A stretch of DNA of 51,145 nucleotides from Bacillota bacterium (GTDB lineage Bacteria > Bacillota > Clostridia > Peptostreptococcales > Anaerovoracaceae), in NCBI GenBank assembly GCA_029008005.1, contig JAQXIX010000037.1:1-51145 (forward strand), given 5' to 3'. Positions 8,310-17,665 of the stretch are shown here, one piece after another. The position numbers and the translations under genes were made by a program. The notes below the pieces were generated by a model. That model had not been told where the DNA came from, searched no databases, and saw only the letters and a program-made list of their open reading frames with translations. Every line of letters begins with the position of its first letter. The first letter of the stretch is position 1.

Positions 8310-9722
8310 ATGAAAACGGAAAGAAATATGTTCAGAAAAATAATATGTACAGCTGTTGTCGCAGCACTGATGATGCCTGTTGTTTCCTTCGGAGCCACGA
8401 AGGAAAAGCCTGAGAAAATAAGCGGAACATCAGCAATTCTCATGGATGCCGGAAGCGGTCAGATTCTTTATGAGAAAAATGCCGAGGAGAAGAGAGATCC
8501 GGCCAGCATAACGAAGATGCTGAACGCTCTGGTTATTATCGATACTATGGAGCTGGATAAGGTTGTGACGATACCGGAGTATTCCTATGAAACAGTGGGA
8601 CACGTGTATGGAATCAAAGCAGGAGAAAAGTATACGGTAAGGGATCTTTTGTATGCGATGATGCTACCTTCAAATAACGACGTGGCAGAGGCTCTGGCGT
8701 TAATCGCAGGAGGAGATATCAGCGGCTTTTGCACGATGATGAATGATAAGGCAAAGGCGTGCGGCGGGAAAGATACTAATTTTACGAATCCCAACGGCCT
8801 TAACAATGCAGGACAGGAACACCACCGTACAACTGCCTACGATCTGGCGATGATAGCATCGGAAGGTATGAAAAACAGTACCTTCAGAAAGATTGTCAAA
8901 ACAAAGAAATACGAAGTTACAGAGAAGACATCTGGTAAAACAAGAGTTGTGCGTAATACAAATGCCTGCCTGTATGACAGGAAGGTGAAGATTGATGACG
9001 GTAACAAAAAAGTAAAACTGTACTACAAGGGATGTAACGGAATAAAAACAGGAATAACCAGTGTCGCGGGATACTGCTTCGCCGGAAGTGCCAGAAGGGG
9101 CAACACAGAGCTCATTGCCGTTTCACTTAATGCATCGGCACCGGAGGAAAGATTCAGGGATACGGCCAGGCTCTGGGACTACGGATTTGCCAACTACAAG
9201 ACATATACTGCAGCAAAGGCATCAGAATACATATATGAGCTTGACGTAAAGAAAGGAAATCTGGCTCAGGTTGATCTGGGAATAAAAGAAGATCTTGATG
9301 TGACTGTCCTCAAGAAGAGTAAGCCTGAGGAAACGCTGACAACAGAAGTGAAAATATACGAAGATGAAGTGATTGCTCCTGTAGAAAAGGGAGAAATTCT
9401 CGGAGAGCTTGTATGTAAAAATGAAGACGGAAATATTATGAGAGCGGAGGAGCTGTTCGCCCTTGAAGATGTTTCCGAAGGATGGATACTGTCGGCAATA
9501 GGCATATCAAATGAAGAGATACCCGTATTTTTGCTTGTGTCTGCACTTGTAATAACTGCGTTTCTGATTTTTGCTCTGACGAGAAAGATGAGAATAAGAC
9601 GCAGAAAACAGAGAAGAAGAGCAAAGAGAGAAAGAGCTGTCAGAAGCAGAGGACGAGAAAGGGAGAGAAACCCTTTCGGGAATACAGATGATAGAAGAGG
9701 CGGCAGAAATGTTCGATATTAA
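8310..9722 (+). CDS. D-alanyl-D-alanine carboxypeptidase (DacF-like PBP)
   Basis: A 470-residue low-molecular-weight penicillin-binding protein that trims the terminal D-Ala of peptidoglycan stems outside the cell. Order: signal peptide (residues about 7-29), SxxK catalytic motif in DPASITKMLNAL, SxN in SNNDVAEAL and KTG in CNGIKTGITSVAGY. Next come a beta-rich PBP5-type C-terminal domain, a membrane helix near residues 405-427 and an extremely Arg-rich cytoplasmic tail. ATG 8310 lies only seven bases past the TATAAT box with no ribosome-binding site, implying a near-leaderless message; ATG 8328, giving MFRKIICTAVV, is a reasonable alternative. Its end overlaps uvrC. Confidence 0.93.
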   Translation: MKTERNMFRKIICTAVVAALMMPVVSFGATKEKPEKISGTSAILMDAGSGQILYEKNAEEKRDPASITKMLNALVIIDTMELDKVVTIPEYSYETVGHVYGIKAGEKYTVRDLLYAMMLPSNNDVAEALALIAGGDISGFCTMMNDKAKACGGKDTNFTNPNGLNNAGQEHHRTTAYDLAMIASEGMKNSTFRKIVKTKKYEVTEKTSGKTRVVRNTNACLYDRKVKIDDGNKKVKLYYKGCNGIKTGITSVAGYCFAGSARRGNTELIAVSLNASAPEERFRDTARLWDYGFANYKTYTAAKASEYIYELDVKKGNLAQVDLGIKEDLDVTVLKKSKPEETLTTEVKIYEDEVIAPVEKGEILGELVCKNEDGNIMRAEELFALEDVSEGWILSAIGISNEEIPVFLLVSALVITAFLIFALTRKMRIRRRKQRRRAKRERAVRSRGRERERNPFGNTDDRRGGRNVRY

Positions 9723-11577
9723 AGAAAATCTAAAAAAACTCCCGGCATGTCCGGGAGTTTATATGCATAAAGACGCATTAGGCAATATAATATATGTAGG
9801 TAAAGCGATAAATCTGAAGAACCGTGTCAGCCAGTATTTCAGAAGCAGGAAGGATATGGCACCGAAGGTCAGAAGCATGGTGGACAATATCGCCGAGTTT
9901 GAATATATAACGGTTGCCAGTGAAATGGAAGCACTTATTCTGGAATGCAACCTGATAAAAAAGCACAGGCCTCGTTATAACATTCTACTGAGAGATGACA
10001 AAACCTATCCTTATATTAAAGTGACCGGTGATGAGTTTCCCAGAATTATTAAAACCAGAAATGTAGCAAGAGACGGAGGAAAGTATTACGGACCTTACAG
10101 CGATGCAGGTGCGGTCAACAGGATTATAGACCTTCTTAACTCCGCCTTTTCTCTAAAACGGTGCTCGGCATCATCATTTCCGGAGGGATTCAGACCATGT
10201 CTGAACTACCACATTGACCAGTGCCGGGGCATATGTACCGGAGAAATATCCGCAGAAGAATACAGAGACAGCCTGAAAGGTGCAGTTGACTTTCTCAATG
10301 GTAATACAGGTGAAGTGACGAGAGAACTCCGGGAAAAAATGAAAAGGGCTTCTGACGAAATGAGATACGAAGACGCAGTCGTGTACAGAGACTGTCTTGA
10401 AGCTGTTAAAACATTATCAGAGACCCAGAGAGTGGTGCTCCATCATGATGATGAGGGAGATATTTTGATTCCCGCAAAGTCCGGAGAAACAATGCATGTC
10501 ATATTGTTTTCCGTAAGGGAAGGGAAGCTTGTTGGAAGAGAAGTATTCGATCTTGATGGTGATGTATACGAAACAGATGACAGAAAAGAAGCCGTATCAG
10601 CCTTTATGAAGCAGTACTATTCTTCAGCGGCTTTTGTGCCGAGAGAAATAATATTGAAGGAAATGCCTGAGGACAGAGAGCTTCTTGAGGAATATCTGAC
10701 AGATATTTCGAAGAGAAAAGTCAGAATCCTGCGTCCGGAAAGAGGAGAGAAAAAGGCTCTTCTGGAACTGGCTTCTAAGGATGTTATTGAAATGGTTAAA
10801 ACTCTCGATGAAAGATCGGCTGCAGGAAGAGAACGAAGAAACAGTCTAAGGAATGAGCTTGGGGAGATAATAGGTAAAATGGGCTGCTCTGTAATCAGCG
10901 GGGATGACAGAGAGTATCGCATTGAAGCTTATGATATTTCCAACACAAACGGGATAGATACTGTCGGCGCGATGGTGGTATTTGAGGGGCTCAGACCTGA
11001 CAGAAAGAGTTACAGGAAGTTCAAGGTAAGAACAGTAAAGGGGCAGGACGATTACGCATCGATGAATGAAATTCTTTCGAGAAGGTTTCTGAGACTGCTT
11101 GACGGAGATCATAATTTCTCAGTTGTTCCGGACATAATAATGATGGACGGAGGCAAGGGTCACGTTTCAGTTGCAGAGGAAGTGGTAGAAGCAGCAGGCC
11201 TTGATATCCCTGTTGTTGGAATGGTAAAAGACGATAAACACAGGACACGTGCTCTCACGTTCAGACATAACGGAGAGTGGGAAGAGGTTTCCCTGAGAGA
11301 TAAACCGTTATTGTATAAATATACGGGAACAATACAAGAAGAAGTTCACAGATTTGCCATCGATTTTCACAGCAGCGTCAGAGGAAAAAAGGCGATAAAA
11401 TCTGCGCTTGATGAGATAAAAGGAATCGGTCCCGTAAGGAGAAATGCACTTTTGAAAAAATTCGGCAGCGTTGAGGAAATCAAAAAAACAGCCCTGGAAG
11501 ATTGGGAAAAACTTAACGAAATTCCCGAGATGGACAGAGCAGCAGCAAAGAGCATTTATACATACTTTTCTGAATAA
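9709..11577 (+). CDS. uvrC: Excinuclease ABC subunit C
   Basis: A 622-residue nuclease that makes both incisions in nucleotide excision repair together with UvrA/UvrB. The N-terminal GIY-YIG domain is seen as CPGVYMHKDALGNIIYVGKA. It is followed by the cysteine-rich segment (CLNYHIDQCRGICTG), a UvrB-binding helix pair near residues 200-235, the RNase H-like nuclease domain (YDISNTNG, MMDGGKGH) and tandem helix-hairpin-helix motifs (IKGIGPVRRNALLKKFGS). ATG 9709 has AGAGGCGG upstream and overlaps the previous gene by 14 bases, implying translational coupling; an in-frame ATG at 9688 is possible. Confidence 0.96.
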   Translation: MFDIKENLKKLPACPGVYMHKDALGNIIYVGKAINLKNRVSQYFRSRKDMAPKVRSMVDNIAEFEYITVASEMEALILECNLIKKHRPRYNILLRDDKTYPYIKVTGDEFPRIIKTRNVARDGGKYYGPYSDAGAVNRIIDLLNSAFSLKRCSASSFPEGFRPCLNYHIDQCRGICTGEISAEEYRDSLKGAVDFLNGNTGEVTRELREKMKRASDEMRYEDAVVYRDCLEAVKTLSETQRVVLHHDDEGDILIPAKSGETMHVILFSVREGKLVGREVFDLDGDVYETDDRKEAVSAFMKQYYSSAAFVPREIILKEMPEDRELLEEYLTDISKRKVRILRPERGEKKALLELASKDVIEMVKTLDERSAAGRERRNSLRNELGEIIGKMGCSVISGDDREYRIEAYDISNTNGIDTVGAMVVFEGLRPDRKSYRKFKVRTVKGQDDYASMNEILSRRFLRLLDGDHNFSVVPDIIMMDGGKGHVSVAEEVVEAAGLDIPVVGMVKDDKHRTRALTFRHNGEWEEVSLRDKPLLYKYTGTIQEEVHRFAIDFHSSVRGKKAIKSALDEIKGIGPVRRNALLKKFGSVEEIKKTALEDWEKLNEIPEMDRAAAKSIYTYFSE

Positions 11578-11609
11578 CAATTGTATCTTGTATACTTTTA
11601 AAAACATCA

Positions 11610-11638
11610 TTGACAGCTGACCAAATAATAAATAAAAT
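11610..11638 (+). promoter_or_regulatory. Sigma-A promoter for pyruvate:ferredoxin oxidoreductase
   Basis: TTGACA at 11610-11615 and TAAAAT at 11633-11638 with a 17-base spacer, about 47 bases before the start codon. Confidence 0.65.
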
Positions 11639-11684
11639 TGAACGCAAATTTATTTCACCAAAATTGCGAAAGGGGAAACCTAAA

Positions 11685-14600
11685 ATGAGACAAAAACGAA
11701 TGCTGACAATGGACGGAAACACAGCAGCTGCACATGTTTCTTATGCTTTTACGGATGTTGCTGCGATATATCCGATCACTCCATCATCTCCAATGGCTGA
11801 GACCGTTGATGAATGGGCGGCATACGGTAAAAAGAATATTTTCGGTCAGCCTGTTAAGATTGCAGAGCTTCAGTCAGAGGGAGGAGCAGCAGGTGCTGTT
11901 CACGGAGCCCTTCAGGCAGGAGCACTGGCGACAACTTATACATCATCGCAGGGTCTTCTGCTTATGATTCCAAATATGTACAAGATGGCAGGAGAGCTGC
12001 TTCCGGGAGTAATTCACGTAGCCGCAAGAAGCGTTTCGACACATGCGCTTTGTATCTTCGGTGACCATTCGGACGTAATGGCATGCAGACAGACAGGATA
12101 TGCCATGCTCTGTTCAAGTTCCGTACAGGAAGTAATGGACCTGGGAGGAATTGCACATCTTTCAGCTATTAAAGGTCGAGTACCGTTCCTGCACTTTTTC
12201 GACGGGTTCAGAACATCTCATGAAATCCAGAAAATCGACGTTTTCAATCATGATGATTTCAGAAAGCTTGTTGACTGGGATGCACTTAACGAATTCAGAA
12301 GCAGAGCGCTTAATTCGGAACACCCTGTAATAAGGGGAACGGCACAGAACCCTGACGTTTTCTTCCAGGGAAGAGAAGCGTCAAACAAGTTTTATGATGA
12401 AATACCTGAAATCGTAGCTGATTACATGGAACAGATAAGCGAACTGACCGGCAGAAGCTACAAGCCTTTTGATTACGTGGGAGCGCCTGACGCAGAGAAC
12501 GTAATAGTAGCAATGGGATCCGTATGTGAGACTATCGAGGAAACTATGAACAAGATGGTTGAGGAAGGTCACAGAGTTGGATTAATCAAGGTAAGATTGT
12601 ACAGACCTTTCGTTCAGGAGTATTTCCTGGACGTTCTCCCGAAGACTGTTGAGAGAATTGCGGTTCTTGACAGAACGAAGGAACCGGGAGCTCTGGGCGA
12701 ACCTCTCTACCAGGATGTTAAGACGGCGCTTTACGGAATGAGAAATGCTCCGGAAGTTTACGGCGGCAGATACGGAATAGGTTCCAAGGATACAACTCCG
12801 GGAATGATTCATTCCATATACGACAATCTGTATCACAAGAATCCTAAGAACAACTTCACTGTAGGTATTGAAGACGACGTTACAGGCAGATCACTGCCGT
12901 ACACAGAAGGAATTGCCAGAGAGCCGAAGGGTACAATAAAGTGCAAATTCTGGGGACTGGGTTCCGACGGTACGGTAGGTGCCAACAAGACAGCAATCAA
13001 GATCATCGGTGACAAGACCGATTTATATGCTCAGGGATATTTTGATTATGACTCGAAGAAATCCGGAGGTCTGACAGTATCACATCTCAGATTCGGAGAA
13101 CAGCCGATTCAGTCAACGTATCTCATTAACAGAGCAGACTTCGTAGCATGTCACAATCAGGCGTACATAAGGCAGTATGACATGCTGAAGGAACTTAACA
13201 AGGGAGGAACCTTCCTGCTCAACTGTCTCTGGAAGACTCCGGAGGACTTCGAGAAGGCGCTTCCGCCTAAGGTTAAGAGAACCCTTGCGAAGAAGGAAAT
13301 CAATTTCTATGTTATTGACGCATGGAATATAGCAGAGGAAATAGGACTCGGAAGCAGAATCAATATGATTATGCAGGCTGCATTTTTCCAGCTTACGGGA
13401 GTAATTTCTATTGATAAGGCAGTTCAGTATCTCAAGGAAGGTATTGAGAAGACATACAAGAGAAAAGGACAGGAAATCGTCGATATGAACTGCAGAGCAG
13501 TTGATGCCGGAATCAGATCCATTCAGAAAGTGGAGATACCGCCTGAATGGGCTGACGAAGAGGACGGCAAAGAGCCTTATGAAGAACTGCCTGAGTTTAT
13601 CGAAAACATACAGATACCGATGACAAGAAAAGAAGGCGACGATCTTCCGGTAAGTGCTTTTGCAGGTGCAGAAGACGGAACATTCCCTTCGGGAACATCC
13701 GCATACGAAAAACGAGGCGTTGCTGTATACCTTCCTGAGTGGCAGAAAGATAAGTGTCTGCAGTGTAATCAGTGTGCATTTGTTTGTCCGCATGCTGCTA
13801 TCAGACCAATGCTCGCATCAGAGGAGGAACTTAAGGAAGCTCCGGCAGGATTTGAAACAATAAAGGCCTTCGGAAAGGGCGTAGACGGGCTTAATTACAG
13901 AATGCAGGTTTCGGCTATGGACTGTATGGGATGCGGAAACTGTGCAGACATTTGTCCGGCTAAGGAATCGGCTCTCGTAATGAAGCCTTACAGAGAGGTT
14001 GTTCATGAGAGAGAAAACTGGGATTTCGGAATCAAGCTTTCTAGAAGAGACGAAAAATACAACGGAGATACAGTTAAGGGAAGTCAGTTCAGAAAACCTT
14101 ATATCGAATTCTCGGGAGCATGTGCAGGCTGTGGCGAAACTCCTTACATCAAACTGGTAACACAGCTGTTCGGCGACAGAATGATAGTTGCCAATGCTAC
14201 AGGATGCTCATCTATCTGGGGAGCGTCTGCACCGAGCATGCCGTACTGTAAGGACGAAATGGGCAGAGGACCTGCATGGGCCAACTCTCTCTTCGAAGAC
14301 AATGCCGAATTCGGATACGGTATGGTTATGGCCGTTAAGCAGATGAGAGAAAAGATTGAGCGCAATATGAAAGCTCTTCTTGAACTTGATGTTGACGAAA
14401 GACTTAAAGAAGCTATTGATGAGTGGCTTGAATACAAGGATGACAGAAAAGAAACCAGAGCTAAGAGCGAGAAGGTACTGAAAGCCATTGAGGAACTTGA
14501 TACGACCGACAGTGTTGTACAGGGTCTTTGCGAGAGAATTATCGAAGCCAAGGATTATCTTGTTAAGAAATCAATGTGGGCTGTCGGCGGTGACGGATGG

Positions 14601-15230
14601 GCTTACGATATCGGTTTCGGCGGTCTCGACCATGTTCTCGCATCAGGTGAGGATATTAATATACTTGTATTTGATACCGAGGTATATTCCAATACAGGAG
14701 GACAGGCTTCCAAGGCTACTCCTGAAGCGGCAATTGCTAAATTCGCCGCATCGGGAAAGAGAATCAAAAAGAAAGACCTGGGACTTATGGCAATGTCATA
14801 CGGATATGTTTATGTAGCTCAGGTTGGAATGGGTGCAGACAAGGATCAGCTTATGAAGGCTCTCCTTGAAGCAGAAGCATATGATGGTCCTTCCATCGTA
14901 ATCGCGTATGCTCCTTGCATTAACCACGGCATCAAGAAGGGAATGGGCAAGTCACAGGAAAACATTAAAGACGCTGTTGACTGCGGATACTGGCATCTGT
15001 ACAGATACAATCCGGAACTGAAGAAAGCCGGAAAGAATCCGTTTATCCTTGATTCGGGAGAACCGACAGAAAACTTCAATGACTTCCTGATGGGACAGAT
15101 CAGATACTCATCACTGGTTAAGGAGTTCCCTTCCGTTGCAAGCAAGCTGTTTACTATGGCTGAAGAGGACGCAAAGGGAAGGTACAGAACGTACAAAGAG
15201 CTGGCAGACAGAGAGACACCGCTTCTTTAG
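11685..15230 (+). CDS. nifJ: Pyruvate:ferredoxin (flavodoxin) oxidoreductase
   Basis: An 1181-residue single-chain enzyme that converts pyruvate and CoA to acetyl-CoA, CO2 and reduced ferredoxin, the central step of anaerobic pyruvate use. Domains in order: the pyrimidine-binding domain (MDGNTAAAHVSYAF, YPITPSSPMAE), the transketolase C-like domain, the gamma domain and the EKR region. A two-cluster ferredoxin domain follows (CLQCNQCAFVCPHAA and CMGCGNCADICP). The TPP domain comes last (CAGCGETPYIKL, GDGWAYDIGFGG, NTGGQASKATP). The length is normal. I chose ATG 11685 because GAAAGGGGAAA precedes it and MRQKRMLTMDGN is the family start. Acetyl-CoA made here would feed the Pta at 33449. Confidence 0.97.
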   Translation: MRQKRMLTMDGNTAAAHVSYAFTDVAAIYPITPSSPMAETVDEWAAYGKKNIFGQPVKIAELQSEGGAAGAVHGALQAGALATTYTSSQGLLLMIPNMYKMAGELLPGVIHVAARSVSTHALCIFGDHSDVMACRQTGYAMLCSSSVQEVMDLGGIAHLSAIKGRVPFLHFFDGFRTSHEIQKIDVFNHDDFRKLVDWDALNEFRSRALNSEHPVIRGTAQNPDVFFQGREASNKFYDEIPEIVADYMEQISELTGRSYKPFDYVGAPDAENVIVAMGSVCETIEETMNKMVEEGHRVGLIKVRLYRPFVQEYFLDVLPKTVERIAVLDRTKEPGALGEPLYQDVKTALYGMRNAPEVYGGRYGIGSKDTTPGMIHSIYDNLYHKNPKNNFTVGIEDDVTGRSLPYTEGIAREPKGTIKCKFWGLGSDGTVGANKTAIKIIGDKTDLYAQGYFDYDSKKSGGLTVSHLRFGEQPIQSTYLINRADFVACHNQAYIRQYDMLKELNKGGTFLLNCLWKTPEDFEKALPPKVKRTLAKKEINFYVIDAWNIAEEIGLGSRINMIMQAAFFQLTGVISIDKAVQYLKEGIEKTYKRKGQEIVDMNCRAVDAGIRSIQKVEIPPEWADEEDGKEPYEELPEFIENIQIPMTRKEGDDLPVSAFAGAEDGTFPSGTSAYEKRGVAVYLPEWQKDKCLQCNQCAFVCPHAAIRPMLASEEELKEAPAGFETIKAFGKGVDGLNYRMQVSAMDCMGCGNCADICPAKESALVMKPYREVVHERENWDFGIKLSRRDEKYNGDTVKGSQFRKPYIEFSGACAGCGETPYIKLVTQLFGDRMIVANATGCSSIWGASAPSMPYCKDEMGRGPAWANSLFEDNAEFGYGMVMAVKQMREKIERNMKALLELDVDERLKEAIDEWLEYKDDRKETRAKSEKVLKAIEELDTTDSVVQGLCERIIEAKDYLVKKSMWAVGGDGWAYDIGFGGLDHVLASGEDINILVFDTEVYSNTGGQASKATPEAAIAKFAASGKRIKKKDLGLMAMSYGYVYVAQVGMGADKDQLMKALLEAEAYDGPSIVIAYAPCINHGIKKGMGKSQENIKDAVDCGYWHLYRYNPELKKAGKNPFILDSGEPTENFNDFLMGQIRYSSLVKEFPSVASKLFTMAEEDAKGRYRTYKELADRETPLL

Positions 15231-15249
15231 CAAATACTTTCAATTCGCC

Positions 15250-15278
15250 TTGATAAAAGCCTTTGCAGGTGTTATAGT
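15250..15278 (+). promoter_or_regulatory. Sigma-A promoter for the DUF1292 gene
   Basis: TTGATA at 15250-15255 and TATAGT at 15273-15278 with a 17-base spacer, starting 20 bases after the nifJ stop. Confidence 0.6.
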
Positions 15279-15308
15279 AGCCTTAATAAACTGAAAAGGA
15301 GAAAAAAC

Positions 15309-15581
15309 ATGGCTGACGAAAAAGAACTGTACGGATACGAGGAAGAAGAAATCATTACACTGGAATTCGATGATAGTTCAGAAGAAGAGTGCGGAATTCT
15401 CGGCGTATTCGATGCAAACGGCAAAGAATATATAGCTTTAAATCCTCTCGGAACCGAGGACGTATATATTTACGGATACAAGGAATACGAAGAAGACTAT
15501 GAGCTGATTGATATCACAGACGAGAAGGAATACGAAGAAGTTGTGAAAGAATTTGAGAAGCTCGCTGTAGAAGAAGCATAG
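15309..15581 (+). CDS. DUF1292 small acidic protein
   Basis: A 90-residue, very acidic protein of the DUF1292 family (YrzB relatives), which is widespread in Firmicutes and of unknown function. The core strand pattern (ITLEFDDSSEEECGILGVFDANGKEYIALNPL, then VYIYGYKEYEEDYELIDI) is the family signature. It starts from ATG with AAAAGGAG in front and has its own promoter and terminator. In many Firmicutes the family sits near alaS/yrrK-type genes; here it follows nifJ, which gives no functional clue. Confidence 0.85.
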   Translation: MADEKELYGYEEEEIITLEFDDSSEEECGILGVFDANGKEYIALNPLGTEDVYIYGYKEYEEDYELIDITDEKEYEEVVKEFEKLAVEEA

Positions 15582-15605
15582 ACGAATTAAGAAGAATTAC
15601 GAAAG

Positions 15606-15637
15606 ACCCGTCTCAGCAGACAATGAGACGGGTTTTT
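15606..15637 (+). terminator. Intrinsic terminator after the DUF1292 gene
   Basis: Perfect 10-bp stem (ACCCGTCTCA at 15606-15615 with TGAGACGGGT at 15624-15633) and a T tract. Confidence 0.9.
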
Positions 15638-15639
15638 AT

Positions 15640-15668
15640 TTGCCATGAACATGCAAAAGCTGTATAAT
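15640..15668 (+). promoter_or_regulatory. Sigma-A promoter for the ATP-grasp/racemase/Mur operon
   Basis: TTGCCA at 15640-15645 and TATAAT at 15663-15668 with a 17-base spacer, directly after the preceding terminator. Confidence 0.65.
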
Positions 15669-15703
15669 TAAATGGACTATGCGAAAAGGGAGAATATGAT
15701 TGT

Positions 15704-16915
15704 ATGAAGATTGAAGAGAGAGATTTTATACCGGTACTTCTGGGAGGAGATATTAATACATACAGCGTTGCCAGAGCCTTCTACGAGAAATACGGAGTAC
15801 GGTCTTACGTGTTCGGTAAATTCCCGACAGGACCCAGCTACGGAAGCAGAATTACTGTATACGAAGCGGACACACGCATAGATACGAAGGATTATTTTAT
15901 TAAGAGAATCAGCGATTTTGCAAAGGAACACGGAGACAGAAAAATACTTCTTATAGGATGCGGCGACAGTTATGTGGCATTGGCGGCGAAATACAGAAAG
16001 GAGCTGCCTGAAAATGTTACGGTTCCATATATTGATTTTGAACTGATGGACAGCCTGCAGCATAAGGAAACCTTTTACGGACTTTGCAGGGAATACGGAC
16101 TCGACTATCCGGAGACAATAGTTCACAGAAAGGAAATGGGAATGGACTTCCCGTGTAATTTCAGATATCCGGTAATAGTCAAACCGTCAAACAGCATAAT
16201 GTATTGGGAATACCCTTTCGGTGGACAGGAAAAAGTATACAAGGCTGAATCAAGAGAAGAGATGGAACGAATTCTCGGGGATATTTACGGTTCCGGATAT
16301 GATGATGCAGTGATTATCCAGGATATGATTCCGGGGAATGATGAATACATGAGAGTGCTGACGTCATATTCAGACAGAAACGGCAAGGTGAAAATGATGT
16401 GTCTCGGTCATGTTCTTCTTGAAGAGCATACACCTCACGGAAGCGGAAATCATGCTGTAATAATACCTGAATATGACAGAGAACTTATGGAGAAAACTCG
16501 AAATATGCTGGAATCCATTAATTACAAGGGGTTTTCCAATTTCGACATAAAATTCGACAGCAGAGACGGAAGCTACAGATTTTTTGAAATCAACACAAGA
16601 CAGGGAAGAAGCAATTACTACGTTACGAATGCCGGGCTGAATGTGGCAGAGCTGCTCACAGAAGACTATATTTACGAAAAGGATATGGAATACAATGATC
16701 GTTTCGAAGAAAGGCTGTGGCTTACGGTTCCCGGCAGTGTTGCGAGAAAATACGTTAAGATTCCGGAAAATGCCGAGAAGCTGAATAAGCTGCTCAGTGA
16801 AAAACGCTATGCGAACCCTGTTTTCAAAAAGGGAGATTCCGGCTTGCTCAGATGGCTAAGAATGGTGAAGAATCATCTCAAACAGCATTCAAATTACAAA
16901 AAATATTACAGATAA
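15704..16915 (+). CDS. ATP-grasp carboxylate-amine ligase, probable D-aspartate ligase type
   Basis: A 403-residue cytosolic enzyme of the COG3919 ATP-grasp group. The N-terminal pre-ATP-grasp fold is followed by the ATP-binding lobe (RYPVIVKPSNS near residue 160, VIIQDMIPG near 205) and the Mg-binding end (FFEINTRQGRSNYYVT near 300). The C-terminus is basic. The founding characterised relative is the Enterococcus faecium D-aspartate ligase, which attaches D-Asp to the lysine side chain of peptidoglycan precursors and sits beside an aspartate racemase. The same pairing occurs here, plus a Mur ligase, which supports that role. Substrate assignment is inference. Confidence 0.75.
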   Translation: MKIEERDFIPVLLGGDINTYSVARAFYEKYGVRSYVFGKFPTGPSYGSRITVYEADTRIDTKDYFIKRISDFAKEHGDRKILLIGCGDSYVALAAKYRKELPENVTVPYIDFELMDSLQHKETFYGLCREYGLDYPETIVHRKEMGMDFPCNFRYPVIVKPSNSIMYWEYPFGGQEKVYKAESREEMERILGDIYGSGYDDAVIIQDMIPGNDEYMRVLTSYSDRNGKVKMMCLGHVLLEEHTPHGSGNHAVIIPEYDRELMEKTRNMLESINYKGFSNFDIKFDSRDGSYRFFEINTRQGRSNYYVTNAGLNVAELLTEDYIYEKDMEYNDRFEERLWLTVPGSVARKYVKIPENAEKLNKLLSEKRYANPVFKKGDSGLLRWLRMVKNHLKQHSNYKKYYR

Positions 16916-16934
16916 GGAAATTAGGAGAGTGAAA

Positions 16935-17639
16935 ATGAAACAGGGATATAAGACACTTGGAGTAATAGGCGGAATGGGACCGGAAGCCACAAGTGTGTTT
17001 TTTAACCGCATCGTTAAACACACTGATGCAGAAAAAGATCAGGATCACATTAACTCAATAATACTGAATTATGCCGATATGCCTGACAGAACGAAGGCAA
17101 TAATTTCCGAAGATACGGCACAGATAAGAGAAGCTCTCGAAAACTGTGCCAGAGTTCTGGAAGGTATGGGCGCTGAAAATATAGCGATACCGTGTAATAC
17201 AGCACACTTTTTTATAGATGCGATAAAAGGAGCCACAGATGTTAACGTTATCAGCATGGTAGACGAAAGTGCGGAACTTGCACGTGATATGGGGGCGAAA
17301 AAAGTAGGAATAATGGCTACTGACGGTACTGTGTGGTCAGGAGTGTACGCCAGGGCATGCATGGAGAGAAATATGATAGCTGTACACCCTCCTACAGAGG
17401 TACAGAGAAATGTGATGTCTCTGATTTACGATGATATCAAACAGGGTAAACCAGGTGATCCCGAGAAGTTCAACAGGGTAATCGAATCATTTCGGGAAGA
17501 CGGCTGCGATATAGTAATTCTTGCCTGCACGGAGCTTTCTGTATATTGTGCCGTCAACGAAGTACCTGATTTCTGCATTGATGCTATGGATGTTCTGGTG
17601 AAGGCCTGCATTGAGAAGTCAGGTGCGAAATACGTATAG
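16935..17639 (+). CDS. Aspartate racemase (Asp/Glu racemase family)
   Basis: A 234-residue PLP-independent racemase that interconverts L- and D-aspartate by two-cysteine acid-base catalysis. Both catalytic cysteines are present, in AIPCNTAHFF and LACTELS, and the N-terminal GVIGGMGPEATSVFF motif marks the aspartate racemase subgroup. I chose ATG 16935, preceded by AGGAG at a good distance; a GTG two codons earlier is too close to the ribosome-binding site. Gene order (ligase, racemase, Mur ligase) suggests it supplies D-Asp for cell-wall precursors. Confidence 0.88.
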   Translation: MKQGYKTLGVIGGMGPEATSVFFNRIVKHTDAEKDQDHINSIILNYADMPDRTKAIISEDTAQIREALENCARVLEGMGAENIAIPCNTAHFFIDAIKGATDVNVISMVDESAELARDMGAKKVGIMATDGTVWSGVYARACMERNMIAVHPPTEVQRNVMSLIYDDIKQGKPGDPEKFNRVIESFREDGCDIVILACTELSVYCAVNEVPDFCIDAMDVLVKACIEKSGAKYV

Positions 17640-17665
17640 ATTATTAAAAAAGAAGGGATGATAAC

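Noticed and set aside
13113-13793. A 226-codon reverse-strand frame inside nifJ
   Set aside because: Antisense to an intact, motif-complete oxidoreductase; no start signal or family features.
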